The translations under genes and the position numbers were made by a program. Shown one piece after another: positions 33,538 to 42,215 of a stretch of 52,087 nt of DNA. Source of the DNA: Candidatus Poribacteria bacterium (lineage in GTDB: Bacteria > Poribacteria > WGA-4E > WGA-3G); assembly GCA_003635195.1 (NCBI GenBank), contig PYIY01000006.1, positions 1 through 52,087 on the forward strand, written 5' to 3'. Numbering within the stretch: the stretch's first letter is position 1; the number at the start of each line of letters is the position of its first letter. A model generated the notes under the pieces. That model had not been told where the DNA came from. It ran no database searches and saw only the letters and a program-made list of their open reading frames with translations.

Positions 33538-35648
33538 CGCGCCTGCGCCTCCAATTTTTTCACACAGGCATCAATATGTCGGAATTGCCACGTCCAGCGC
33601 GTGTTATAGAGGAACTGCCGTAGATCAAATCGGTTGTCGTCCGGCGAATAAGATTCGGCATGGTAGGCGGGCGTTAGCGTCGTCATTTTGTGGCGATTGA
33701 TGGCGTAATATCTAAAGAAGCGTTTTACCTTTTCAGCGACCTGGCGTGGCGGCAGATGATCCCATTCCTGAACTAATTTTTCAAACATACTCACGGGACC
33801 ACACTGCTCCATTTTCCGAAGCTGTCCGAATCGACTCAATTCGGCGTAAGTCATCCCCATGTCGTCTTCATCGGTTTGCGTATACGTATCCGTTATCGGT
33901 TCCAACTCTGCTGTCGGGGGTGCCGCTACAATCTCACCGAGCGCGGTATAACCGAGATGCTGTTCCGCCCATCTCAGGAAGCGACGCAGATCATGTTTGC
34001 TAATTCCACCAATCGGATTGATGTCTCCGCTACTGCAATCGTATTTTGTAAGATAACCGCGCAGTGCCTCATCAACATTACCGGTGCCTAAAACGAGCAG
34101 CGTGCCTTCACGGCCCCTTACCCACGGCATCATCTGCGCAAACAGGTAACTCAGCACCATGCGTAGTCTCGCTTGTATGTTCTGCAGCGCTTGATTTTCT
34201 TGATATGTTCCACCTTCAACCTTGAATCGTGGCGTTTTCTGTGTGATACGCGTAAAGAGGGATTGCAGCGCGTTAACAAGTCCGTCCATATTGATGTCCA
34301 GATGGTGTGCGCCGATCTCCTCCGCGAGTTGTTTCGCCCGTTTTCGGGTCTCGCGCGAACTATTCTCTGTGCCGATATAGCATGTATATAGCAAACGATT
34401 GGCGAGTACACACGGATCCGAGAAAATATCGGGGGTCTCACCATCCGTAAGCCACCGATTTACGTCGTTGCTAACGGCAGCATTTTTTTCACGTACCGCT
34501 TTCGCGACCAACTGGCACATTGAACCGACGAGTGTCGCAACAGCACCGCTATCTGCACCGCCAGAGAGTGGGATGAAGTAACCCGCCGCACCAGACCTAC
34601 GGAGGTAATCCCAGAGCCAACAGGCAGGCCCCAAAGCGATCTCTTCTTCCGGTTCGTGCGTATGCGGCTCGATTGGAAGAGAAGATTGGAAGAGAAGATT
34701 GGAATATTCGGTGCCCTTCCCTCTGTCTATTCCCACATCAAAATCAATGTCTATCTGCGGAAGCCGCTCCGTTTTACTCGCTTGTACAGCACGACTCGCC
34801 TTCGCGCCTCGATAGGTCCGGACATCGTGAAGATTCACCGTAGCCGTGATGACCTCTACATCCTTGAGTGAGAATTGAGAACCCTGCGCCAAGATTTCGC
34901 CATTTTGGGCAATCAGTGCGCAGCCATCGAAATAGAGCCTACCACCGTCACATCCCTGTTGGTTGGCGTAGAGATAGACACCACCGTTTTTAGCACTCGC
35001 GTTCCGAATCAGTGCGATGCGTGTGTCGAGTTTTCGCAACTCGTGATGCGAACCGGAGCCGTTGGCAATGATTTCGACACCGGCATTGCCGAAGTGGATG
35101 TGTGGACTCATCGGTACAAAGAGCTCTTCACAGGTTTCAGCGGCCAAAAGCATATCCGCAGGCGCAATCGCTGCGATACCGATGGGAACCTGCCGTTGTC
35201 CCGTCAACTCGGTAATCTCGCGTGGCAGTGTGTACGGTTCGGTTGTCCAACCCCGCTCCCATGCCACAAACCAACGTTGTTCCCGATAATTGCCATCGCT
35301 CGCCAGGACCATCTTCGGACGGATTAACAACAACTTTCCATCTAACACAAAGACCCGACAGTTATAACGGACGTTTTTGTGCATGACAGGCATACCGATA
35401 TCGCACAGAATGTCAGCAGTGTACCCACCTTTGAGAATACACGCAAGCGATTCCCAACTGTGCCGCAGCGTGTCGAGTTCCAGAAAGTGGTCTTCGCAAG
35501 AATACCCTGTGATTTCCAGTTCCGGTCCCAACCGATACCGCGCACCACTCGCCTTCGCGATCTCAATGGATTCAATGATACGCGCCGTATTGCCTTCAAA
35601 GTCGAGACTCCACTGATTCAGGTTGCACGTTGCGAGCACTGCTTTCAT
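33534..35648 (-). CDS. nadE: Glutamine-dependent NAD+ synthetase
   Basis: A 704-residue two-domain enzyme of the long, QNS1-like type. The N-terminal nitrilase-type glutaminase has E43 (GPELEITGY), K112 (IRPKMVL) and C173 (AETCEEL), which release ammonia from glutamine. The C-terminal synthetase has the PP-loop SGGADS (362-367) that adenylates nicotinate adenine dinucleotide. Between them, residues near 315-335 include an insert encoded by 13-bp repeats. It is the last but one gene of a minus-strand run; the Wzi-like gene overlaps its stop. No strong ribosome-binding site is visible. Confidence 0.93.
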   Translation of the reverse strand: MKAVLATCNLNQWSLDFEGNTARIIESIEIAKASGARYRLGPELEITGYSCEDHFLELDTLRHSWESLACILKGGYTADILCDIGMPVMHKNVRYNCRVFVLDGKLLLIRPKMVLASDGNYREQRWFVAWERGWTTEPYTLPREITELTGQRQVPIGIAAIAPADMLLAAETCEELFVPMSPHIHFGNAGVEIIANGSGSHHELRKLDTRIALIRNASAKNGGVYLYANQQGCDGGRLYFDGCALIAQNGEILAQGSQFSLKDVEVITATVNLHDVRTYRGAKASRAVQASKTERLPQIDIDFDVGIDRGKGTEYSNLLFQSSLPIEPHTHEPEEEIALGPACWLWDYLRRSGAAGYFIPLSGGADSGAVATLVGSMCQLVAKAVREKNAAVSNDVNRWLTDGETPDIFSDPCVLANRLLYTCYIGTENSSRETRKRAKQLAEEIGAHHLDINMDGLVNALQSLFTRITQKTPRFKVEGGTYQENQALQNIQARLRMVLSYLFAQMMPWVRGREGTLLVLGTGNVDEALRGYLTKYDCSSGDINPIGGISKHDLRRFLRWAEQHLGYTALGEIVAAPPTAELEPITDTYTQTDEDDMGMTYAELSRFGQLRKMEQCGPVSMFEKLVQEWDHLPPRQVAEKVKRFFRYYAINRHKMTTLTPAYHAESYSPDDNRFDLRQFLYNTRWTWQFRHIDACVKKLEAQAR
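34671..34704. repeat. 13-bp tandem repeat inside nadE
   Basis: GATTGGAAGAGAA occurs twice (34671-34683, 34684-34696) plus a partial third. On the minus strand it encodes the [11 protein letters not shown] linker between the two enzyme domains. Confidence 0.85.
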
Positions 35649-35654
35649 GATATT

Positions 35655-35725
35655 AGTTTCCAGTTATCAGTTACCAGTAACCAGTGGCCAGTTACCAGTA
35701 AAGAAGCCTCTGGTAACTGGTAACT
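35655..35725. repeat. Heptamer repeat array with hairpin between two minus-strand genes
   Basis: CAGTTA(C/T)/CCAGTAA units fill most of the 82-bp gap. CCAGTTACCAG (35688-35698) pairs exactly with CTGGTAACTGG (35710-35720), so the gap could fold as a hairpin in RNA and weaken read-through into nadE. Confidence 0.75.
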
Positions 35726-35730
35726 TCTTT

Positions 35731-37056
35731 TCACGTTTTCTGAGGTTTCTTACGAGCCGCTGGGAACAATATATTATTCAAAATGAGCCTATATCCGGGT
35801 GAGTGTTTATGTAAATCGAGGTTTGTCGGGACGGCCCCTTCGCCGACAAGGTGGCGATAATCCTCTGGATCGTGTCCACCGAGAAACGTAAACGTGCCTT
35901 TCCCTAATTTGCCGTGAATGTATTTCGCGTAGTTCGTGCCTTCTACCTGTCCGAGAATCGTGATAGACCCCCGAATCTTGTCCATATTAAACGAGGTCGT
36001 CTGACCGAGATAGCCCGGCACAACAGCAACATGGTTTTGCGTGAGCATCGTTGGAATCGGATCGTGCTTTGCCGCGAATTCAAAAAGTTTGAAGTCTTCA
36101 ACGCCACTCTGTGCATCTCTATCAGGGTTCGGATTGTCTATGTCCGAAAATTCGTATCGGTACGGATTCGTATGGAGGCTGAAATTCTCAAATGCCAAGG
36201 TACGCTGAAAGTCAAGTCGCCCTTCAGCATCCGCCGCAATCGGTGTCCCATCGAGTTCAGGTGCTACGATGTCAACTGCCCCACCGCGTGTCGCCAGCGC
36301 GATGTCCAGTGTTTCTGGGGCAGAACACATTGCGAAGATAAATCCGCCATTGGCGATGTAGTCTGCTATCATTTGGGCGGTCTGTCCCTTATGCTGCGCG
36401 ACCCTTTGAAATCCGGCTTCCGCCGCCGCCTGCTCAAACATCAGCATCCGTTGTTGATACCAGACTTGCGTCGAAAACGAGGCATGAAATTTACCGTGCT
36501 GACCGGTGAAATCCTCGTGGTGCAAGTGGAGCCAGTCGTAGCCTTTGGTCTGTAGCACGCCGCTTTGGACCTCTTTATCCCAAATTTCGTCGTAGGGGAT
36601 CTCGGCGTAGTCCAGCGCAATTTTGACTGCGTCATCCCACGGATCTCGATATGGAGATGCCGCTGATGGCGCGTATACGGCGATTTTCGGTGCTTTTTCT
36701 AATAGAATCTCATCCATATTGCTGCCTTCAAGAACAGATTGCTTGATGCTGGTATAGTCGGCATCACTCATCGGTTCAAAACGGACACCCATTAAGACAG
36801 CACGGACGCGTACATCTTGTGAATCTGGAAGCACAAACGCGCCCCCGCGATAGTTCAGCCACCAGTAGCATCGGTACTCACGTGGCACTTCTAATGCCCA
36901 GTACGTCAAACCATACGCTTTCAGATGGTTGGTCTGCTTCCCCTGCTCCATCGGTATCAAAAGCCACTGTGCATTGGCGGCACTGACAGCAATAAGGGAT
37001 ATTATCAATATAGAAAATCGGACAATGTAAGTTAATCGGGTGTAAGATTTTTTCAT
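35731..37056 (-). CDS. Conserved secreted protein of the family often labelled asparagine synthetase B
   Basis: A 441-residue protein with a signal peptide ending ANA-QWLL. Several blocks (LIPMEQGKQTNHLKAYGLTY, WLHLHHEDFTGQHGKF, GGFIFAMCSAPETLDIAL, YIHGKLGKGTFTFLGGHDPE, NNILFPAARK) match, from memory, Bacteroidetes proteins filed as asparagine synthetase B. It has neither the N-terminal Cys nor the PP-loop of that enzyme and is exported, so that label is unsafe. The segment around AMCSAP resembles the nucleophile elbow of glutamine-amidotransferase or ThuA-like folds, hinting at a periplasmic hydrolase or binding role. Its start overlaps the upstream gene by ATGA. Confidence 0.72.
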   Translation of the reverse strand: MKKSYTRLTYIVRFSILIISLIAVSAANAQWLLIPMEQGKQTNHLKAYGLTYWALEVPREYRCYWWLNYRGGAFVLPDSQDVRVRAVLMGVRFEPMSDADYTSIKQSVLEGSNMDEILLEKAPKIAVYAPSAASPYRDPWDDAVKIALDYAEIPYDEIWDKEVQSGVLQTKGYDWLHLHHEDFTGQHGKFHASFSTQVWYQQRMLMFEQAAAEAGFQRVAQHKGQTAQMIADYIANGGFIFAMCSAPETLDIALATRGGAVDIVAPELDGTPIAADAEGRLDFQRTLAFENFSLHTNPYRYEFSDIDNPNPDRDAQSGVEDFKLFEFAAKHDPIPTMLTQNHVAVVPGYLGQTTSFNMDKIRGSITILGQVEGTNYAKYIHGKLGKGTFTFLGGHDPEDYRHLVGEGAVPTNLDLHKHSPGYRLILNNILFPAARKKPQKT

Positions 37057-39821
37057 TGCTTTTCAGGTTTGGTATCAGTTTGGACATCGCCTTTTAAAAT
37101 AGCAGGTTCATGAATAGTAGGTTCATGTCCGAACACGATCTGACCGTTGTGCCTCAGGGGTGCTTCGGTACTTCCTGGGTTTTCCGTGTCGATTCTCCAG
37201 AGTTGACCGTTATTTTCATATAAGATCCAGCGTCCTTCAGGTGGAATCCAGACCGAATGCGAACCGCCTTTCTGGGTTAACTGTCGTTCGGTAGGTACGC
37301 CCTCATCTGAGTAGGTGATGAGCCAAATCTGTTGATGATTGCCTTCTGTGCGTGTGAACGCCAACTGATTTGGATTGGTAGGCGACCAAGCGGGTTGTGT
37401 ATCGTCTGCTACGGACACCACAATCGGTTCTACACGCGTTTTCACTTGATCAAATGCGTAGATATTTCGTCGCTGTTTTTCAGCATTTGAAGCGATGTCG
37501 TCCGGGTTTTCGATTGTGCCCGCTGTGACATACGCAAGCATGCTACCATCGCTGTTCCAAGCCGGTGTAAAACTTTTCAACGCCGTCGATGGAACAACAT
37601 ATTCGGAGCCACTTGAAATGTGACGCATAACAACCCGACTCCGATTGCCGACCTCTGGACGTGTATAAGCGACATATTGCGCGTCCGGTGAGATTGCTAC
37701 ATCGTCTGCCATCTCGCGTCCATCAAGCAGCAAGTGCCCATCGGGTGTATCAGGGTCTCGGATGATAACATTCCTGTCCGGGTCCTCGTAGATAAGCGTG
37801 CCGTCATTTGCGACTGTCGGGTTGTGTCCAGCACCCAATGGGACACTCATACCATCTGGCGAAATACTCCAGATGACATTGTCATAAGCAAAGTATATAA
37901 AGCCGGGAAGTTGTTCAGTTTGTGGCGGACCCTGCTGTTCCGTAGCGGCGGCATCTTTGGGAGCAGATGCTTCTGTCCTGCTTTTCTCTATCTTCTCGGC
38001 AATGCCCGCCTTAGGTGTAAATTCTTCGATGTCTCCGAGTTCCCACCCTACACCGTTCGCTTCCCAGAGAAAACCGACACCCTTTGTCCAATATTTCCAC
38101 TCCTCATTGACACGTCCGTTGCGGGTAATGCTAAAAACATCTTCGGGTTCACCGTAAAGTCTTTTGATTTCCCAGCGTCCACCATCCTCAATCTCCGCCA
38201 TATTTCCGTCTTTATCAATATAACTTGCGAGAATTTCAATATCAATATAAGACGTTGTCTGTCCGGGAAAGACATTGACGGGGGCAGGCTCACCGCGCAC
38301 GGGGCGGCGCGTGCCATATATTCCAACACCATCCGTTATGCCTGTTTTCCCATCACCATTTGCATCCATTACTGCCATGACATAGTAGGTCCCTGGCAGG
38401 ACGCTGACCTGATAGTTACCATCTCCAACAAGCGTGATTGGCATCGCAATGGGTTCGCTAAAGTCAGGCGTATACGAAAGCGTTAAAATACCGTGTTGAA
38501 TTGGATAGCCGTCCCATGTAATGTGTCCCGCGATACGCCCCTGTTCAATATGCGCTTCAATGCCAGGAGGTGTGGCGTGAAGATGCCCGTCCGCATCGTA
38601 GTGCGCGCTTATAAGGAGATCAATGTTCCGATTTTCACCAGCACGTAGTGTGATAGGTGCTGGCGGTTGCGTTGTGATGTCCACAGTTCCGTATCCGCCC
38701 AAACCGTCCCCTTCACTATATCTGCCATCTTTGTTGGCATCCAAGTTAACGATAACGTAATATTCACCAGGTGGAAGGGCTATATGGAATGTACCATCAG
38801 TAGCGGTTTCTCCGCTCGCGATAGGGGTGACTAAGGTAGATTCAGCGTACACCTCTATACGCGCAGAGGTCCCTTCAGGGAGCGATACTTTACCTGTCAG
38901 GACGCTTGAATCTGCCTGTGGTGTCTCTTTCCGCTGTTGATAAGTCGCACTAATTGTTATATCAATATCTGTGCTGAGTTTGTTGGGTGAAATGAGTACG
39001 GGTTCTGGGAATTCCCCGCGTTTTCGCATGTTTTCGACACCATAAAATCCGAAGTCATCGCCCGCGTCAAGTTTATTCGTCTTATTATTATCAATAATCG
39101 CCATCAGATAGTATTTACCCGGCAGTAAATTGAGGAGCCACGCCCCCGAATCCGAAACAGTTGTAATCCCGGCACGATATTTCCAAGATAAATCCGTATA
39201 AGCGAGAATCAAGGCTTTGCGTCCTTCAAGCGCGAAAGATTCCGGGTTTTCCTCGTCAAGTGCGAGGTTAAGGGTGCCGCTACAACCGGAGGTCGCTGCC
39301 CGTAAATCGGCTTGGAACTGTTGGAGCTCGGTTGGTCGATATCGGGATGCTGGAACGAGGTTAAATTTTCCATCAGTCCGTGTTGCGCGCGCTGTTATTG
39401 GAATCTCTATGCCCCGAATCGTTTCTCTGTGATCCACTTTGATGATCTGGTATTTTTGTTTCTCGTCATCCCACTGCGTTATCCCGAAGATACCGAAGCC
39501 GTCACCTATATCAAAATTGCCCGACTTGTCGACATCCACATAAGCAGCGAGATAATATCGACCGGGTTCGACGCTCAGTTCAAACTGTCCATCACCGAGT
39601 TTTGGAATCCCACTGATATATAACTCTCGTAATTTTTCATCTCGGTAGGCAGACACATTCGCATGCGACAGATCGTGACCATCCCAAACAATTCTGCCCG
39701 TTATCGATGCTGTCATCCGCCTTGTGTCAGCAGTCTCTTGGGCGGAAAGGTATTGACAGAACATTCCATTGATAGACCCAATACTGATGACGAGTAATAG
39801 CAACAGCGTTGACCGTTTCAT
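37053..39821 (-). CDS. Secreted repeat protein with EF-hand-like loops and TolB-type propeller
   Basis: A 922-residue exported protein (signal peptide about 1-28). Residues 37-540 hold four repeats of a beta-sandwich domain like carboxypeptidase-regulatory or SdrD-B domains. Each contains a PGxYY strand and then a 12-residue loop with calcium-ligand spacing, at 96-107, 244-255, 361-372 and 486-497, followed by DGxGxYG-like text. After a linker the C-terminal third (about 650-890) is a PD40/TolB-like beta-propeller (VAISPDAQYVAYTRPE, PAWNSDGSMLAYVT, PAWSPTNPNQLAFTR). It is probably a surface or periplasmic adhesion/scaffold protein. AAAGGA precedes the ATG; it leads a minus-strand operon with the 441-residue protein. 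Confidence 0.78.
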   Translation of the reverse strand: MKRSTLLLLLVISIGSINGMFCQYLSAQETADTRRMTASITGRIVWDGHDLSHANVSAYRDEKLRELYISGIPKLGDGQFELSVEPGRYYLAAYVDVDKSGNFDIGDGFGIFGITQWDDEKQKYQIIKVDHRETIRGIEIPITARATRTDGKFNLVPASRYRPTELQQFQADLRAATSGCSGTLNLALDEENPESFALEGRKALILAYTDLSWKYRAGITTVSDSGAWLLNLLPGKYYLMAIIDNNKTNKLDAGDDFGFYGVENMRKRGEFPEPVLISPNKLSTDIDITISATYQQRKETPQADSSVLTGKVSLPEGTSARIEVYAESTLVTPIASGETATDGTFHIALPPGEYYVIVNLDANKDGRYSEGDGLGGYGTVDITTQPPAPITLRAGENRNIDLLISAHYDADGHLHATPPGIEAHIEQGRIAGHITWDGYPIQHGILTLSYTPDFSEPIAMPITLVGDGNYQVSVLPGTYYVMAVMDANGDGKTGITDGVGIYGTRRPVRGEPAPVNVFPGQTTSYIDIEILASYIDKDGNMAEIEDGGRWEIKRLYGEPEDVFSITRNGRVNEEWKYWTKGVGFLWEANGVGWELGDIEEFTPKAGIAEKIEKSRTEASAPKDAAATEQQGPPQTEQLPGFIYFAYDNVIWSISPDGMSVPLGAGHNPTVANDGTLIYEDPDRNVIIRDPDTPDGHLLLDGREMADDVAISPDAQYVAYTRPEVGNRSRVVMRHISSGSEYVVPSTALKSFTPAWNSDGSMLAYVTAGTIENPDDIASNAEKQRRNIYAFDQVKTRVEPIVVSVADDTQPAWSPTNPNQLAFTRTEGNHQQIWLITYSDEGVPTERQLTQKGGSHSVWIPPEGRWILYENNGQLWRIDTENPGSTEAPLRHNGQIVFGHEPTIHEPAILKGDVQTDTKPEKQ

Positions 39822-39920
39822 GTTTTATTCCTTTATCAGTGTTTTTTTCCAGGACGATTTAGTTTTCGCGTATGGGCTCCATTTTCAGCACGAACCTTTG
39901 TCGCCCAGACACGGGAACCC

Positions 39921-39982
39921 TTGTAGCATAAACTTTTAGTTTGTGCGTGTATGGGTCGCAAACTGGAAAGTTTGCGCTACAA
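39921..39982. repeat. TTGTAGC...GCTACAA bounded inverted repeat
   Basis: The arm at 39921-39946 and the arm at 39958-39982 are inverted near-copies (about 25 nt each, with a few mismatches), built on AAACTTT/AAAGTTT. The ends match the element at 11721-11756. The rest of the gap 39822-40179 shows no convincing gene. Confidence 0.65.
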
Positions 39983-40179
39983 AACGGAGAACTAAATCAC
40001 CCTGTGTTTTTTTCTCTGTAGTATTAATTTATGTGGTATTATATGGTAACACATGCAAGGATAATTTGCAAGCGGACAGTTATTGATGAATATATTGAGA
40101 GTTTTGAGGCAAGCTACTATCTCTGGCGGAGTAAAAGCATCCTGAAGGCACTTGAAAGTCTGAGAAAGGCGAGAGAAAA

Positions 40180-40407
40180 ATGAAAAAAGGCATACATGGA
40201 CGTTGTGAAATCATTAGTAGTATGAAAGGTGATACGAATGAGCGAATCGCCTCCGTAAGAAAACAGGGCTTTATCTCGTATCTTGTCATTGTTGTGGTTT
40301 TTGTTCTAAGTCCCCTTTGCATCAAGGGTGTGTCTGCTCAGAAAGTGCTCTCGAAAACCGGATTTGAAAATTACACAGCCTCTATTTTACTGATCGCTGA
40401 TGCCTGA
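40180..40407 (+). CDS. Possible small exported protein
   Basis: A 75-residue reading frame with a GAGAAAGGCGAGAG site upstream. It has a hydrophobic stretch (YLVIVVVFVLSPLC) and a possible cleavage site at VSAQ. Only about 20 residues would remain after cleavage, and the end runs into AT-rich repeat-like sequence, so this may be the broken 5' end of a secreted-protein gene rather than a working one. Confidence 0.3.
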   Translation: MKKGIHGRCEIISSMKGDTNERIASVRKQGFISYLVIVVVFVLSPLCIKGVSAQKVLSKTGFENYTASILLIADA

Positions 40408-40430
40408 TTACTGAACACGGCTAAAATCAT

Positions 40431-40460
40431 TTGACTTTCGCGCCAAATGTATGATATAAT
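40431..40460 (+). promoter_or_regulatory. Sigma-70 type promoter for the LamG gene
   Basis: TTGACT (40431-40436) and TATAAT (40455-40460) are 18 bp apart. The leader would run about 95 nt to ATG 40562 and includes a small GCAG/CTGC hairpin. Confidence 0.6.
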
Positions 40461-40561
40461 ATTTTTAATTTACCGAAGGCGGGTAGCAGTCCGATCTGCT
40501 TTTCCTCAAGATAATCTATCCGCGCTGAACCTCAAACTGAAGAAAATAGGAGTGCTTGGCA

Positions 40562-41329
40562 ATGCGAACAAAAGTCTATTATATTTGTGCTATCTTGTTG
40601 GTGCTTAGCCTATCAACACCAGCAGTCTTCGCACAAAACGCGCAAGAGGAACATCTGGTTGGCTGGTGGTTATTTGATGATGAAAAAGATGAGATAGGCA
40701 ATTGGGAAGATATAACCCTTCATGGTGCAAAAATTACGGGTGGACAGTTGGTTGTTGAGACTGGAAAATGGGCGCATGCCCTTGATTACACTGGTCCCGA
40801 CATTACGGAGTTGTCGTTAGTAACCTGGGTGAGTTTGGATGACTACGCAAAGACAAATGGTTCTGCTCTTACCTTGGATAAAGAAACTGCAGATCAATTC
40901 TGTGCAATTGTATGGGCTGAGCGGGTTGATAAACAGTGGATGCCCGGAAGTAGCCATTTTCGACGGACTGCTGATTTTCCTGATGCCGTTACAGAGAAAC
41001 CGACCGGCGATATGGTTTACTTAGTGATCACATATAAGGATGTCAAAAACCAGTATGAGATTACCGGTTACCGAAACGGTGAGAGTCTCGGGAGTTTCAA
41101 AAAAGGTGATCTCAGGACATGGCCAGCGGGCGATGCCGAAGCGATTTGGGGAAAACGGCACGTAAATGGGCTTGCCGGTCCCGGTGAACTCAATGCGCAC
41201 ATTGAAGAATCCCGAATTTACAACGTTGCGTTGACAGCGGACGAAGTTAAAAGTCTTGAAATTGGAACGCTTTCTGTTGAACCGCAAGGCAAACTTGCTA
41301 CGCAGTGGGCTAAACTTAAAGCCAAATAA
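40562..41329 (+). CDS. Secreted LamG-type (concanavalin A-like) protein
   Basis: A 255-residue exported protein. The signal peptide ends VFAQ. It is followed by EEHLVGWWLFDDEKDEIG and LSLVTWVSLDDY, and it later has EESRIYNVALTADEVKSL, all typical of LamG/Laminin_G_3 jelly-roll domains that bind sugars or proteins. I use ATG 40562 because AGGAG (40548-40552) lies 9 nt upstream; TTG 40556 is too close. The final residues VEPQGKLATQWAKLK form a separate tail that recurs on the propeller protein at 43796-44812. A hairpin terminator follows. Confidence 0.78.
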   Translation: MRTKVYYICAILLVLSLSTPAVFAQNAQEEHLVGWWLFDDEKDEIGNWEDITLHGAKITGGQLVVETGKWAHALDYTGPDITELSLVTWVSLDDYAKTNGSALTLDKETADQFCAIVWAERVDKQWMPGSSHFRRTADFPDAVTEKPTGDMVYLVITYKDVKNQYEITGYRNGESLGSFKKGDLRTWPAGDAEAIWGKRHVNGLAGPGELNAHIEESRIYNVALTADEVKSLEIGTLSVEPQGKLATQWAKLKAK

Positions 41330-41337
41330 ATCTTAAT

Positions 41338-41369
41338 AGTAGGGTGAGGTCGTCATATCTCACCCTACT
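41338..41369 (+). terminator. Hairpin terminator after the LamG gene
   Basis: An exact 11-bp stem (AGTAGGGTGAG with CTCACCCTACT) and a 10-nt loop, followed by GTCTGTTT. It lies 9 nt after the stop. Confidence 0.7.
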
Positions 41370-41469
41370 GTCTGTTTAACGATATTCGTCAACATAATCT
41401 TTCCACAAACCAAAACGATATAAACGATCCCAAACGCGATTTTCAAACAACGTATATAGGAGGATTTTT

Positions 41470-41937
41470 ATGGCAGATGTAGGAAGTGCTGCACCGGATT
41501 TCACCTTGACCGGGGCAGTCAATCAAGAAGATACCGAAGTTTCATTGAGCGACTATTCGGGTAAAAATTTAGTAGTGCTCTTTTACCCGCTCGATTTCTC
41601 ACCCGTCTGTTCCGAGCAGGTGCCGGATTTCAACGAAAATCTTGAGGCGATTCGAGCGAAAGGTGCTGAAGTGATCGCTATCAACCGCGATTCTGCTTTT
41701 GCACACAAGGCATGGAGTCAGGCACTTGGGGGTGTTGATTTTCCACTGCTTGTTGATATGAATCTTGAAGTTTCCAAGCAGTTCGGCATGGCACTCGAAG
41801 AAGTCGGTATTACGACGCGCGGCGTATTCATTATTGATAAGTCTGGGAACATCGTTTTCAAACACGTCGAAAATGCCCCCCCGGATAATACACTAAGTGC
41901 AGCGCAGGTTTTGGGTGAATTAGATAAATTGCAGTAG
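41470..41937 (+). CDS. Peroxiredoxin (AhpC/TSA family), single-cysteine type
   Basis: A 155-residue thioredoxin-fold peroxidase. The active site is FYPLDFSPVC with the peroxidatic C47 and the usual Pro and Ser/Thr. It contains no other cysteine, so it must use the 1-Cys mechanism with an external thiol for recycling, as in AhpE-like enzymes; BCP and AhpC normally have a second Cys. It acts in the cytoplasm on hydrogen or organic peroxides. A strong TAGGAGG site precedes the ATG, and it appears to be a single-gene unit ending at a hairpin. Confidence 0.9.
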   Translation: MADVGSAAPDFTLTGAVNQEDTEVSLSDYSGKNLVVLFYPLDFSPVCSEQVPDFNENLEAIRAKGAEVIAINRDSAFAHKAWSQALGGVDFPLLVDMNLEVSKQFGMALEEVGITTRGVFIIDKSGNIVFKHVENAPPDNTLSAAQVLGELDKLQ

Positions 41938-41990
41938 AGATTCCGGATGGACCTGTAGTGTAGGCGAAGTCCGCATATCTTAGCGAAAAA

Positions 41991-42053
41991 GAGAAGCGGG
42001 TATCAGGCGAAACTTGAAACCCATATTGTTGATTATGCCGATGCCTGCTTCTC
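41991..42053 (+). terminator. Long-stem hairpin after the peroxiredoxin gene
   Basis: GAGAAGCGGGTATC (41991-42004) pairs with GATGCCTGCTTCTC (42040-42053), 14 pairs including two G-U, and is followed by ATTTTAA. The 35-nt loop is long for an intrinsic terminator, so it might also be a dispersed repeat. Confidence 0.5.
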
Positions 42054-42066
42054 ATTTTAACTTTCA

Positions 42067-42095
42067 TTGACAATGCCGTAAGTGTATGGTATAAT
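42067..42095 (+). promoter_or_regulatory. Perfect consensus promoter for tRNA-Gly
   Basis: TTGACA (42067-42072), a 17-bp spacer and TATAAT (42090-42095). The expected start lies at about 42102, three bases before the mature tRNA. Confidence 0.85.
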
Positions 42096-42104
42096 AGAAT
42101 TAAT

Positions 42105-42176
42105 GCGGGTGTAGCTCAGCGGTAGAGCGTCAGCTTCCCAAGCTGAGGGTCACGGGTTCAATTCCCGTCACCCGCT
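42105..42176 (+). tRNA. tRNA-Gly (anticodon CCC)
   Basis: A full cloverleaf: acceptor GCGGGTG/CACCCGC, D-arm with AGCTCAGCGGTAGAGC, anticodon stem TCAGC/GCTGA with loop TTCCCAA, and T-arm ACGGGTTCAATTCCCGT. The anticodon CCC reads GGG. CCA is not encoded. Confidence 0.95.
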
Positions 42177-42215
42177 TGTATATGGACTTATAATCGTGTA
42201 AAACTGAGGAAAAAC

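Noticed and set aside
35914..36555. A 213-codon plus-strand frame
   Set aside because: It is antisense to the 441-residue secreted protein, whose frame has clear family motifs; no motif in the antisense reading.
35731..37056. Asparagine synthetase activity
   Set aside because: The protein is exported and has neither the amidotransferase N-terminal Cys nor a PP-loop.
37734..38486. A 250-codon open frame on the plus strand
   Set aside because: It lies wholly inside the minus-strand 922-residue gene, has no recognisable domain and low-complexity Cys/Ile-rich text; it is a shadow of the real gene.
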